This document shows, piece by piece, positions 51,951 through 60,248 of a stretch of DNA of 64,000 nt. The notes under the pieces are model-generated. The model ran no database searches. It had not been told where the DNA came from and was given only the letters and a program-made list of their open reading frames with translations. The number at the start of each line of letters is the position of its first letter. The stretch's first letter is position 1. Position numbers and translations under genes: made by a program. Source of the stretch: Rhizobium sp. CIAT894 (GTDB taxonomy: Bacteria; Pseudomonadota; Alphaproteobacteria; Rhizobiales; Rhizobiaceae); NCBI RefSeq assembly GCF_000172795.2, contig NZ_CP020948.1, forward strand, positions 151,248-215,247, given 5' to 3'.

Positions 51951-52604
51951 CTATCTCCGGTCCAGCCTGGCGACGAGCCGGTCGCCAAACCACTGAATGC
52001 CGCAGACCAGAACGATGAGGACGGCCACCACCGCGATCATCACACTGGTTTCGAACCGCTGATAGCCATAGCGGATGGCGAGATCGCCGAGGCCGCCAGC
52101 GCCGATCGCGCCGGCCATCGCCGAAGCACCGATCAATGTCACCAGCGTGACGGTGAAACCGGCGACGATGCCGGGCAGTGCTTCCGGCACCAGCACCTCG
52201 CGGATGATCGTCCAGCGGTTTCCGCCCATGGCGCGCACCGCGTCGATCAGCCCGCGGTCGACTTCGCGCAGCGACACTTCGGCGATGCGGGCGTAATAGG
52301 GCGTGGCGGCGATGGCGAGCGGCACGATCGCCGCCCAGGTGCCGAGCGCCGTGCCGACGATCAGCCGCGTCAGCGGGATCAGCGCCACCAGCAGGATGAT
52401 GAAGGGCACCGAGCGGAAACCGTTGATGACGGCGCCGAGCGTGCGGTTGATCCAGAGATTTTCGGCGATGCCGCCGCGTGCGGTGACAACAAGGGCAAGG
52501 CCGAGCGGCAGGCCGGCAACGAGCGAGATCACGCCCGAGGCGACGGTCATCAGCACCGTCTCCCACAGCGAGCGAAGAAGCAGTTCAAGCATGATCGGTG
52601 TCAT
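51951..52604 (-). CDS. metI: Methionine-type ABC transporter permease MetI
   Basis: A 217-residue permease from ATG 52604 (GGAGG 9 nt upstream); ATG 52592 is also possible. It has five hydrophobic helices and the conserved loop LREVDRGLIDAVRAMGGN and ALPGIVAGFTVTLVTLIGASAMAGAIGAGGLG (cores quoted: AVRAMGGN, GAIGAGGLGD), specific for the MetI family. It overlaps the metN gene. It imports methionine or related sulfur compounds with MetN and MetQ. Confidence 0.92.
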   Translation of the reverse strand: MTPIMLELLLRSLWETVLMTVASGVISLVAGLPLGLALVVTARGGIAENLWINRTLGAVINGFRSVPFIILLVALIPLTRLIVGTALGTWAAIVPLAIAATPYYARIAEVSLREVDRGLIDAVRAMGGNRWTIIREVLVPEALPGIVAGFTVTLVTLIGASAMAGAIGAGGLGDLAIRYGYQRFETSVMIAVVAVLIVLVCGIQWFGDRLVARLDRR

Positions 52605-53673
52605 AACCAAGCACCTCCACCCGGGCGGACCGGGCCGTCAGAAATTGTTCGACCTTTTCCGCAAGCGCGGGGTCGCGTGCGGGAACGGCGATGAAGAACC
52701 GCGCCACCGGCTGGTTCTGGATGTGGTCGATGCCGCCATGGATGAGGCGGAAGGAATGCGGCAGTGCTGCCGAGAGTTCGGCAAACAATCCACCCTGCGC
52801 TTGCGGCCCGGCGAGATCGACGCTGAGGATCGCCTCGCTGCCTCCAGTCGCCGACAGCCGGCCGGCGATATGACCGGGAAGCTGGGGACGGATGCCGCCG
52901 AGCAGGCTTCTGGTGATGGTTTCCTGCGGATCGGCAAAGACCGACCAGACCTGCCCCTCTTCGACGATCCGCCCGGCGTCGATGACCGCGACGCGATCGG
53001 CAATGCCGCGCACCACTTCCATCTCGTGGGTGATCAGCAGAATGGTCAGGCCGAGCTTACGGTTGATATCCTTCAGCAACGCCAGGATCGACCGGGTCGT
53101 TTCCGGATCGAGCGCCGATGTCGCCTCGTCGGACAAGAGTAGCGCCGGGCGCGCCGCAAGCGCCCGGGCGATGCCGACGCGCTGCTTCTGGCCGCCGGAG
53201 AGCGACGAGGGATAGGCTTTCGCCTTGTCTGCAAGGCCAACGAGCTCGAGCAGTTCATGCGCCCGTTTCAAGCGTTCGCTCCTGGCGATACCCTCGATCT
53301 TCAGCGGCAGCGCGACATTCTCCTCGACGGTCTTGGCGGACAACAGGTTGAAATGCTGGAAGATCATGCCGATGCGGCGGCGCAGCGGCTGCAATTGCTG
53401 TTCGGCAAGCGCCGTAATATCGCGGCCTTCGATCCGGATCTCGCCGCTGTCGGCGCGCTCCAGGCCGTTCAGGCAGCGGATCAACGTCGATTTACCGGCG
53501 CCGCTGCGGCCAATGATGCCAAGGATCTCGCCTCTCCTCACCGTCAGCGAAATACCGTCGAGCGCGGGTGTGGTCCCGAACCGCCGCTTCACGTCGGCCA
53601 GCTTCACCACCTCTTCGGCAGCGGCTGCTTGCGGCCGTACCTCGATCGCTGTGGCGGAAACAAAGGAATTCAT
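52585..53673 (-). CDS. metN: Methionine-type ABC transporter ATPase MetN
   Basis: A 362-residue ATPase with Walker A GRSGAGKST, signature LSGGQKQRVGIARA, Walker B LLLSDEATSALD, and the C-terminal NIL (ligand-sensing C2) domain from about residue 280 (AILSVDLAGPQAQGGLFAEL). MetN-type length is normal. In E. coli this domain binds methionine and inhibits transport. It follows metQ after a hairpin and overlaps metI. Confidence 0.93.
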   Translation of the reverse strand: MNSFVSATAIEVRPQAAAAEEVVKLADVKRRFGTTPALDGISLTVRRGEILGIIGRSGAGKSTLIRCLNGLERADSGEIRIEGRDITALAEQQLQPLRRRIGMIFQHFNLLSAKTVEENVALPLKIEGIARSERLKRAHELLELVGLADKAKAYPSSLSGGQKQRVGIARALAARPALLLSDEATSALDPETTRSILALLKDINRKLGLTILLITHEMEVVRGIADRVAVIDAGRIVEEGQVWSVFADPQETITRSLLGGIRPQLPGHIAGRLSATGGSEAILSVDLAGPQAQGGLFAELSAALPHSFRLIHGGIDHIQNQPVARFFIAVPARDPALAEKVEQFLTARSARVEVLGYDTDHA

Positions 53674-53697
53674 GTGCTTTTCCTTACAAATACCGAA

Positions 53698-53729
53698 GGC
53701 GGCCCGGGCAAAAAAACGCCCGGGCCGCC
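53698..53729 (-). terminator. Hairpin between metQ and metN
   Basis: Perfect 12-bp stem GGCGGCCCGGGC/GCCCGGGCCGCC with an 8-nt loop that holds seven T residues on the minus strand. It lies 34 bp after the metQ stop and likely lowers metNI expression relative to metQ. Confidence 0.65.
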
Positions 53730-53763
53730 TCTCGGCAGGCCTTAACCCCGGCCCTGTTTCGGA

Positions 53764-54603
53764 TCAATAGGCGCTAAGACCGGTGCCCTTGTAGACCTTG
53801 TCGAACTCGGCCTTGACGGTGTCGTTCTGATAGGAAGACACGAGCGTCTTGACCCAGTCGGCATCCTTGTTATCGTCCTTGACGGCGATGAAGTTGCGAT
53901 ACGGATTGTCGGCGATCGGCTCCTGGGCAATGCGCTCGGCCGGAGAAAGGCCGCTCTTCAGCGCCCAGTCGGTGTTGACGACCCCGGCGTCCAGATCGTC
54001 GATCGAACGGCCGACGATGCCGGCATCGAGCTCCTTGATCTCGATCTTCTTCGGATTGTCGGTGACATCGGCGACGGTTGCGAGAATACCGGTGCCGTCC
54101 TTCAGCTTGATCAAGCCCTGACTCTGAAGAACACGCAGCGCCCGGCCTTCGTTCGAGGGATCGTTCGGCACACCGATGACAGCGCCTTCCGGAATCTCGG
54201 CGACCGACTTGTACTTCTTGGTATAGAGGCCGATCGGCCAGACGCCGGTATAGCCGACGCGAGTGATGTGATAGCCGTGCTGCTTGATCTGATTATCGAG
54301 ATAGGGTTGATGCTGGAAAGCATTGGCATCGACCTCGCCGCGCTCCAGCGCTTCATTCGGCTGCGTGTAATCGTTGAAGATAACTGTCTCGATCTTGAGG
54401 CCCTTCTTGGCTGCTTCGCTGGCGACCACGCGCCAGATATCCTCTTCCTCGCCGGCCATGATGCCGACCTTGATCGACTTGTCCTCGGCAAAGGAAGGGG
54501 CAGGTGCTGCCAAGGCAAAGAGTGTCGCAGCGGAAACGGCGACCGCGGCAAGCGCCGTGCGGCGCGAAAGATGGAATCCGTGAAGATTTTTGTTCTTGGT
54601 CAT
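53764..54603 (-). CDS. metQ: Methionine-type ABC transporter binding protein MetQ
   Basis: Start at 54603 gives 279 residues with a Sec signal peptide (LSRRTALAAVAVSAATLFAL, cleavage near SFA-EDK). The mature protein is NlpA/MetQ type: KVGIMAGEEEDIWRVVASEA, VDANAFQHQPYLDNQIKQHG. No lipobox Cys is seen at the cleavage site, so it is a free periplasmic protein. It is the first gene of metQNI. The ligand may be methionine or another organosulfur compound, given the monooxygenase next door. Confidence 0.92.
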   Translation of the reverse strand: MTKNKNLHGFHLSRRTALAAVAVSAATLFALAAPAPSFAEDKSIKVGIMAGEEEDIWRVVASEAAKKGLKIETVIFNDYTQPNEALERGEVDANAFQHQPYLDNQIKQHGYHITRVGYTGVWPIGLYTKKYKSVAEIPEGAVIGVPNDPSNEGRALRVLQSQGLIKLKDGTGILATVADVTDNPKKIEIKELDAGIVGRSIDDLDAGVVNTDWALKSGLSPAERIAQEPIADNPYRNFIAVKDDNKDADWVKTLVSSYQNDTVKAEFDKVYKGTGLSAY

Positions 54604-54745
54604 TTTGTTATCCCGTCTGACTGAATGAGGCCAATCGCCCCGAGCAGGCCGATCATGGCAAACGTGGGTATCGGGAGCGAAGTACGAACGTCCGATGTGC
54701 GGGAGGGGGCAGAAAAACTCTTGCTCTGCCATTGATATCGGCAGG

Positions 54746-54766
54746 ATAAATTTCTATCAAATTTAT
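54746..54766. promoter_or_regulatory. AT-rich inverted repeat upstream of metQ
   Basis: ATAAATTT-ctatc-AAATTTAT, 8-bp perfect arms, about 145 bp upstream of metQ and 80 bp downstream of the FMN reductase stop. Candidate operator or part of the metQ promoter; the regulator is unknown. Confidence 0.35.
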
Positions 54767-54848
54767 GGATAATTACGGCTCGTGAGGATGTTCTAAAAAG
54801 CGAAATCGGCGCCTCTGGGGCGCCGTTTCCAAGCCGCTTGAACACTCT

Positions 54849-55409
54849 TCATTCGGCAGCGATAAGAGCCTGATGGCGGCTGGGAAAGAAGGCCGCGAGC
54901 TCGCCGATGACTTCTCCGATCCGCTTTGAAAGTGGTTCGGACGAGACGCGGTAATCGGTGAAGTCGCGGTCGGAGGCGTAGACGGCGGTCGGCAGCGTGT
55001 GAGACATGAAGAAGCCGAAGAGCGGCCGCAGCTGATGCTCAACCATCAGCGCATGCCGGTCGCCGCCGCCTGTGGCGGTGATGATGACCGGCTTGGCGCG
55101 CAGCTCATGCGGGTCGATCAGATCGATCAGATGTTTGAAGAGGCCGGGATAGCTGCCCTTGTAGGTCGGTGCGCCGATGACCAGCAGATCGGCATTGACG
55201 ATGTCGTCGATGACTGCCTTGGCGCGGCTGTCGAGATCGTCACGACGCAGCGCCTGGCCAAGCGAAGGGCCGACATCGGTCAGATCGTAGATGGTGTTCT
55301 CGAAGCCGTATTTCTCGCCGGCGAGGCCGGCAACGTGTTGAACCAGCGTGGAGGTCTTCGAGGGGCGGTTGAAGCTACCCGCAAGGCCGACCAGTTTGTA
55401 AGCAGACAT
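54849..55409 (-). CDS. NADPH-dependent FMN reductase (SsuE/MsuE type)
   Basis: Start at 55409 (GGAAGGAAA) gives 186 residues. Flavodoxin-like fold: VGLAGSFNRPSKTSTLV at the phosphate-binding loop and IGAPTYKGSYPGLFKHLIDL, the signature of SsuE/MsuE reductases. It makes reduced FMN for a partner monooxygenase, presumably the LLM enzyme at 50591, with metQNI between. This grouping is typical of organosulfur utilisation clusters. Confidence 0.9.
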   Translation of the reverse strand: MSAYKLVGLAGSFNRPSKTSTLVQHVAGLAGEKYGFENTIYDLTDVGPSLGQALRRDDLDSRAKAVIDDIVNADLLVIGAPTYKGSYPGLFKHLIDLIDPHELRAKPVIITATGGGDRHALMVEHQLRPLFGFFMSHTLPTAVYASDRDFTDYRVSSEPLSKRIGEVIGELAAFFPSRHQALIAAE

Positions 55410-55567
55410 GCCGTTTCCTTCCAATATCGTCCCGTGACCGACGTGATTATGGGATGAATATTATCTATAAAAATAGTGGATTAAAGGAATGGCGATCCCT
55501 CTTGCCCCATGGGGAGAGAAAAATACGTTCATGTCCTCGGTGATCGCATAACCTCGGCGATATCGCC

Positions 55568-56776
55568 TCAGGCTGGCCTTTGCTTGGGGATTCGCGGCAG
55601 GAAGATCGTCAGCAGGCCGAGCAGCGGCAGATAGGAGCAGATGCGATAGACGAAATCGATGCCGTGAGTATCGGCGAAATCGCCGAGCAGCGCTGCACCG
55701 AGCCCCCCTGCCCCGAACGCGAAGCCGAAAAAGACGCCGGCAATCAGCCCGACGCGCCCGGGCACCAGTTCCTGTGCGAAGACGACGATCGCCGAGAAGG
55801 CCGAAGCGAAGATCAGGCCGATGACGACGCTGAGCACGCCCGTCCAGAAAAGGTTGGCGTAAGGCAGGAGAAGCGCGAAGGGAATGACGCCGAGGATCGA
55901 AAACCAGATGACGAAACGGGCGCCGAAGCGATCGCCGATCGGTCCGCCGAGGAAAGTGCCGACGGCGACCGAACCGAGAAACAGGAAGAGCATCAGCTGC
56001 GCCTGCTGCACGCCGAGTGCGAACTTGTCGATGACATAGAAGGTGAAGTAGCTCGACACGCTCGCCATGTAGACGTTCTTCGTCGCCGTCAGCAGCACGA
56101 GGATCGCAAGCGTCCAGACGACCCTGTTGCGAGGCAGCGGCAGGGTCCTGCTCACTGCCGGTTTGCTGGCATTCTGACGCCTGTGGCTGATATACCAATT
56201 ACCAACCCAGCTCAACACGACCATGCCGATCATGGCGATGGCGGAAAACCAGGAGACGCTGTGCTGGCCGAGCGGCAGCACGATGAAGGCGGCGAGCAAC
56301 GGACCGATCGCCTGGCCGGCATTGCCGCCAACCTGGAAAAACGACTGGGCGAAACCGTGGCGGCCGCCGGAGGCCAGACGGGCGACGCGTGAGGATTCCG
56401 GATGGAAGACGGCCGAACCGAAGCCGATCAGGCTGGCGGCGACGAGCAGCAGTTCGAAGCTGCCGGCATTGCCGAGCAGAATGAGGCCGCAGAAGGTGCT
56501 CGCCATGCCGACCGGCAGTGAATAGGGCATCGGCCAGCGGTCGGTGACGATGCCGACCAGCGGCTGGAGCAGCGAAGCGGTGACCTGGAACGTCATGGTC
56601 AGAAGGCCGATCTGCACGAAAGTCAGATCGTAATTTGCCTTGAATAGCGGATAGAGCGAGGCGAGCAGCGACTGCATGATGTCGTTCAGCATGTGGCAGA
56701 AGCTGACCGCCACCAGGATAGACATTGTTGTTTTTTCGAAACGGGGCGCGCTCTCGGCAACGGTTGCCATGGACAT
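55568..56776 (-). CDS. MFS transporter, fosmidomycin-resistance (Fsr) type
   Basis: Start at 56776 (AGGAGAA upstream) gives 402 residues with twelve predicted helices. N-terminal motif SFCHMLNDIMQSLLASLYPLF and the GIVTDRWPMPYSLPVGM loop are typical of the Fsr/YfnC subgroup, also HPESSRVARLASGGRHGFAQS (core quoted: ARLASGGRHGFAQS). Fsr proteins export fosmidomycin and possibly other small molecules. The natural substrate is unknown. It is a single gene, with its own promoter region upstream. Confidence 0.88.
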   Translation of the reverse strand: MSMATVAESAPRFEKTTMSILVAVSFCHMLNDIMQSLLASLYPLFKANYDLTFVQIGLLTMTFQVTASLLQPLVGIVTDRWPMPYSLPVGMASTFCGLILLGNAGSFELLLVAASLIGFGSAVFHPESSRVARLASGGRHGFAQSFFQVGGNAGQAIGPLLAAFIVLPLGQHSVSWFSAIAMIGMVVLSWVGNWYISHRRQNASKPAVSRTLPLPRNRVVWTLAILVLLTATKNVYMASVSSYFTFYVIDKFALGVQQAQLMLFLFLGSVAVGTFLGGPIGDRFGARFVIWFSILGVIPFALLLPYANLFWTGVLSVVIGLIFASAFSAIVVFAQELVPGRVGLIAGVFFGFAFGAGGLGAALLGDFADTHGIDFVYRICSYLPLLGLLTIFLPRIPKQRPA

Positions 56777-57129
56777 TTCTCCTGGACGGCCCGGTTGGTC
56801 GCCGCGCCGCGTCGCTTTTGTTCGATGGATTTCGGGCGATCGGGGCTGGGGAAGATGATCAAGCGACGGTCGCTGAAGTGCATTTAGCGCAAGCCGGGGG
56901 GCAATCACAGCCCAGTTTCATCCGGATCGGTACGGCTTTCGCCCGATTTGGCCTTTTCGCCGCTGATTCCTGCTTCACTTGGCCCCTTTTCCGGACGGGG
57001 GCTTTCATACCACAGTCAGCCGCGATCGTTGCCCATAGAGTATGACATGTGAAAACAACCATGGAAAACCGGGGCGGGGAATACTACAGCTGCGCTGATT
57101 GAAAATGCGATCGAGGCTGAAAACACGCG
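56777..57129. other. Divergent intergenic region
   Basis: About 350 bp between the MFS gene and the HTH regulator. No gene, clear palindrome or known promoter was recognised. Short frames here have no family features. Confidence 0.35.
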
Positions 57130-57588
57130 ATGAATGTCAAGACACCGAATGCAATAGACGGCTATGTCGGAGCGCGCATAAGAACGCGCCGGCAGTTGCT
57201 CGGAATGAGCCAGGAAAGGCTTGCCGAACAAATCGGCGTCACCTTTCAGCAGGTTCAGAAATACGAGAAGGGCATCAACCGCATCGGCGCAAGCCGTCTG
57301 CAGCGAATCGCCGAGGTGCTTCACACGTCGCCGAGCTTCTTCTTCGAACAGGAAAATTCCGAGCCGCTGACGTTGCAGGGGCTGGATCTGCCCGCAAATA
57401 CCGATCCGGTCGCCGAATTCCTGCGTACGAAAGAGGGATTGGTGCTTAATCGCGCCTTTCTGAAGATCGCCGACCGGAATGTCCGTGAAACGATCATCGC
57501 ACTGGTGAATGCGATGGCGCAGGCGGAAAGCCGCGGTGTAACATTGGGTGCCTCCGTTGCGGATATCACCCTTCCGCTCGGAGAATAG
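57130..57588 (+). CDS. XRE-family HTH regulator, PraR/PhrR-like
   Basis: A 152-residue protein with an N-terminal Cro/CI-type helix-turn-helix at about residues 12-66: GARIRTRRQLLGMSQERLAE, QIGVTFQQVQKYEKG, INRIGASRLQRIAEVL. The motif is very close to the rhizobial PraR/PhrR repressors, which affect quorum sensing, biofilm and root attachment. The C-terminal half is weakly conserved. It lies 26 bp upstream of the BTAD/TPR regulator on the same strand. It is probably a paralogue of PraR rather than PraR itself. Confidence 0.85.
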   Translation: MNVKTPNAIDGYVGARIRTRRQLLGMSQERLAEQIGVTFQQVQKYEKGINRIGASRLQRIAEVLHTSPSFFFEQENSEPLTLQGLDLPANTDPVAEFLRTKEGLVLNRAFLKIADRNVRETIIALVNAMAQAESRGVTLGASVADITLPLGE

Positions 57589-57614
57589 TCAGGCAGTCGG
57601 CAGGCAATATCCGC

Positions 57615-59567
57615 ATGAAGCTCAGACTCGAGTCATTTGGTGAGTTGCGGTTGATCGACCCGGCCGGGCGGCCGGCGGCGTTCCCGGAAAAGGGCCTGCT
57701 GTCGATTTGTTATCTGCTGGACCGTGATCTGCGAGATGGGGCGGGAAGCGAATATCCGCGCTCGGCGCTGGCGCGGTTTCTGTGGGACAGCCATGACAAT
57801 TCCGACATCATGGCCAACCTGCGCAAAACCATATCACGCATCCAGGCGCGTCAGGCCGAGCTCGGCACCGAGCTCCTGGTCTTCACGGCGACCGGTGTTC
57901 GGGTCAGGCCGGATGCATTTGTCGACGATCTCTCCGAACTCGCCAACCCCGGCGGCGAAGGCGCAGTTGGCAAGCTGCGGCGGCTCGTTGCGATCCTTCG
58001 CCAGGATTTCCTGGCCGGGCTCGCCGACCAAAGCGTCAGTACGCGGCAATGGATCGCCGGTCAGCGCGACAGGCACATGGCAGTTCTGGTGGATGCGCTG
58101 AAGACGGCGCTGCCGATGGCCAGGTCGCGGGAGGATGTGAGCCTGATCAAGGAGGCGGCGCTCAGGATTTTCCGCGAGGCCCCGGATGACGAGAACATTC
58201 GTCGTATTCTTCTGGGGGCCTATGAGTCCGAAGGACAGCTGGAGAAAGCGCGCCGGCTTTTCGAGACGAACAAGCATGGACTGGAGAGCGCATTCGATAT
58301 CGGCCTCGACGTCCAGGCTCTCGGAGAGATCCGCAAAATCTTTGCCGGCGGCCAACCACCGCAACAAAGCCCTGCGGTGCCGCTAAACGACGGCGGCGTT
58401 CGCGTTGCCGGTCCCCTGCCCCGTCTGGTGCTGCTGCCGCCGGGAGCCACGGAGGCAGCCGGCGCCTTGCCGATGCTCTCTGCGGCGCTGATCGAGGACG
58501 TGACCATCGGCCTTTGCGCGCTGAATACGGTTTCGGTGGTGGCGCCTCATACGGCCGATCGGATCGCACGCAATGCCGACAAGGCTGAAGTGATCCAGCG
58601 TCATTCGATTTCTTATGTTCTCGACACGAGGCTGACCGATAATGCGGGCGTTCGCGCGCTCTTTGTCCAACTGATCCATACCGGCAGCGATGAGGTCATC
58701 TGGGCCGAGCGTTTTAGCCTCGAGAAATACGAATTGATAAGCCACCGGCGCGATATCGCCCGGCAGATCGCCAGAGAGCTCGCCGGGCAGGTCCGCCGGC
58801 ATGAAGCGATGCGCGATTCCTTCGCGGGTAATTCGGCCGCCTATCACAGCTACCTTCTCGGCCTGCGGGATGTGAAGCGGCTTGCCCTCCCCGATGTGCG
58901 CCGCTCCCGAAAGGCTTTCCGCGAAGCGCTTCAACACAGCGCAGACTTTGCCCCGGCGCTGAGCGGATTGTCGCGGACGTTTCTTGTCGAGTGGCTGCTG
59001 ACGGCACGCGGCGACAGCGAACTGCTCGGACTTGCGGAGGATTATGCCAACCGGGCGATCGTCGCCGATCCTTCATTTGCGGCCGGCTTTCGTGAGCTCG
59101 GCGTTGCCAAACTTTATCTCGGCGACCTTGATGAAAGCGTCCTGGCGTTGAAGCTCGCGGAGGAACTGAGCCCGCATTATGCCGACGGCATTGCAAGTTA
59201 TGCCGATACGCTCGTTCATGCGTCGCGCCCTGCCGATGCATTGGCCAAGATCGAGCGGGCCATCTCACTCAACCCGCTGAGCCCGACCGACTATCTATGG
59301 ACGGCAGCCGGCGCGAATTTCGCCCTCGGCCACTATGCCGAGGCGCTCGAGCAGATCGCCCTGATGGACGACCGCACGCCGGCCGACCGGCTTTCGGCTG
59401 CTTGCTGGGCCATGCTCGGCGATATGAAAAACGCGCGTATCTATATGCGCAAGGTCCGCGAGATCTATCCGGATTTCGATGTCGACAAATGGCTTTCGGT
59501 CGTTCCGTTCAAGGAGCAATGGCAGAAGGAACAATATCGCGAGGCTCTGCGCCGGGCCGGTTTCTGA
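57615..59567 (+). CDS. BTAD/TPR-domain transcriptional regulator (SARP-like)
   Basis: A 650-residue protein. Residues 1-100 form a winged-helix-like DNA-binding domain (SFGELRLIDPAGRPAAFPEK, SALARFLWDSHDNSDIMANL RKTISRIQ in parts). Residues 110-240 are a BTAD helical domain. About 275-400 resembles the TolB/FlgO-type domain seen in adenylate-cyclase-like regulators (ISYVLDTRLTDNAGVRALF, VIWAERFSLEKYEL). About 410-630 are TPR repeats. It is probably cotranscribed with the preceding HTH gene. Targets and signal are unknown. Confidence 0.8.
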   Translation: MKLRLESFGELRLIDPAGRPAAFPEKGLLSICYLLDRDLRDGAGSEYPRSALARFLWDSHDNSDIMANLRKTISRIQARQAELGTELLVFTATGVRVRPDAFVDDLSELANPGGEGAVGKLRRLVAILRQDFLAGLADQSVSTRQWIAGQRDRHMAVLVDALKTALPMARSREDVSLIKEAALRIFREAPDDENIRRILLGAYESEGQLEKARRLFETNKHGLESAFDIGLDVQALGEIRKIFAGGQPPQQSPAVPLNDGGVRVAGPLPRLVLLPPGATEAAGALPMLSAALIEDVTIGLCALNTVSVVAPHTADRIARNADKAEVIQRHSISYVLDTRLTDNAGVRALFVQLIHTGSDEVIWAERFSLEKYELISHRRDIARQIARELAGQVRRHEAMRDSFAGNSAAYHSYLLGLRDVKRLALPDVRRSRKAFREALQHSADFAPALSGLSRTFLVEWLLTARGDSELLGLAEDYANRAIVADPSFAAGFRELGVAKLYLGDLDESVLALKLAEELSPHYADGIASYADTLVHASRPADALAKIERAISLNPLSPTDYLWTAAGANFALGHYAEALEQIALMDDRTPADRLSAACWAMLGDMKNARIYMRKVREIYPDFDVDKWLSVVPFKEQWQKEQYREALRRAGF

Positions 59568-59698
59568 AGTCTGACACCGAAAAGTGTACGTCGACAAATC
59601 CTGTCACGCCTGTGTCACGCGCGTCTTTCGTTCGAGAGGATTAAACTGCCATTGCTCTGTCGGCATGCGCCTGGCAGGGGAAGCTGGAGAATTCTCAG

Positions 59699-59938
59699 AT
59701 GCACGACGCAGCCGAAGCAACGCCCACGCCGAAAAGTGATGAAGAGCTCAAGGAACTGGTATCGCTCGCCAGGCTCGTTGCTTATGCCCGAGAAAACGCC
59801 AGGGACCTGAACGCCGAATTCTCTGCCTATTGCCTGGACCTTGCGCTCGGCGCCCTGCTGCAGGACCTCGACAAAAGCGGCGTGTCCTTTTCCCACGAAA
59901 GCGGCCAGGACACTTATCTGCTCGGCACACGGCACTGA
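59699..59938 (+). CDS. Small hypothetical protein
   Basis: A 79-residue acidic protein with two predicted helices (DEELKELVSLARLVAYAREN, LNAEFSAYCLDLALGALLQD). A GGAG site lies about 11 nt upstream of the ATG. No family recognised. It sits between the BTAD regulator and the repABC module. Confidence 0.55.
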   Translation: MHDAAEATPTPKSDEELKELVSLARLVAYARENARDLNAEFSAYCLDLALGALLQDLDKSGVSFSHESGQDTYLLGTRH

Positions 59939-60248
59939 CCGGCCGTTACCGTCGGCGCCTCGCCGTTGCCGGCCGGCCTCGCCGAGCGGTACACATTGAT
60001 ATTTCGATTCTTACTTTTTCCGATCGGCTATGATGCCGATGCGGTCGCGGTGCTGCCGATTCGGCCCGTCAATACCCGGTTGCTGCGTCGACAGCGCCAC
60101 CGGACGGCATGTCCAAGCCGTTGAAAAAGATTGGACAACCCAGCGGTAGAGTCTTGTTAACCCTATTTGCCTTGCCACTCTTCCAGAATCGGCGCTAAAT
60201 GCGGTTTCAAAGCGCGTAGAGCTTTTAAATCGCATTTTCGAGATTTCC
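59939..60248. promoter_or_regulatory. Leader region upstream of repA
   Basis: About 310 bp without a gene, becoming AT-rich before repA (TTGTTAACCCTATTTG and TTTTAAATCGCATTTTC). It should hold the autoregulated repABC promoter. No parS palindrome of the type found at 61471 is present here. Confidence 0.5.

Noticed and set aside
54604..54848. SAM-II riboswitch upstream of metQ
   Set aside because: The conserved SAM-II blocks were not found; only an AT-rich inverted repeat is visible.
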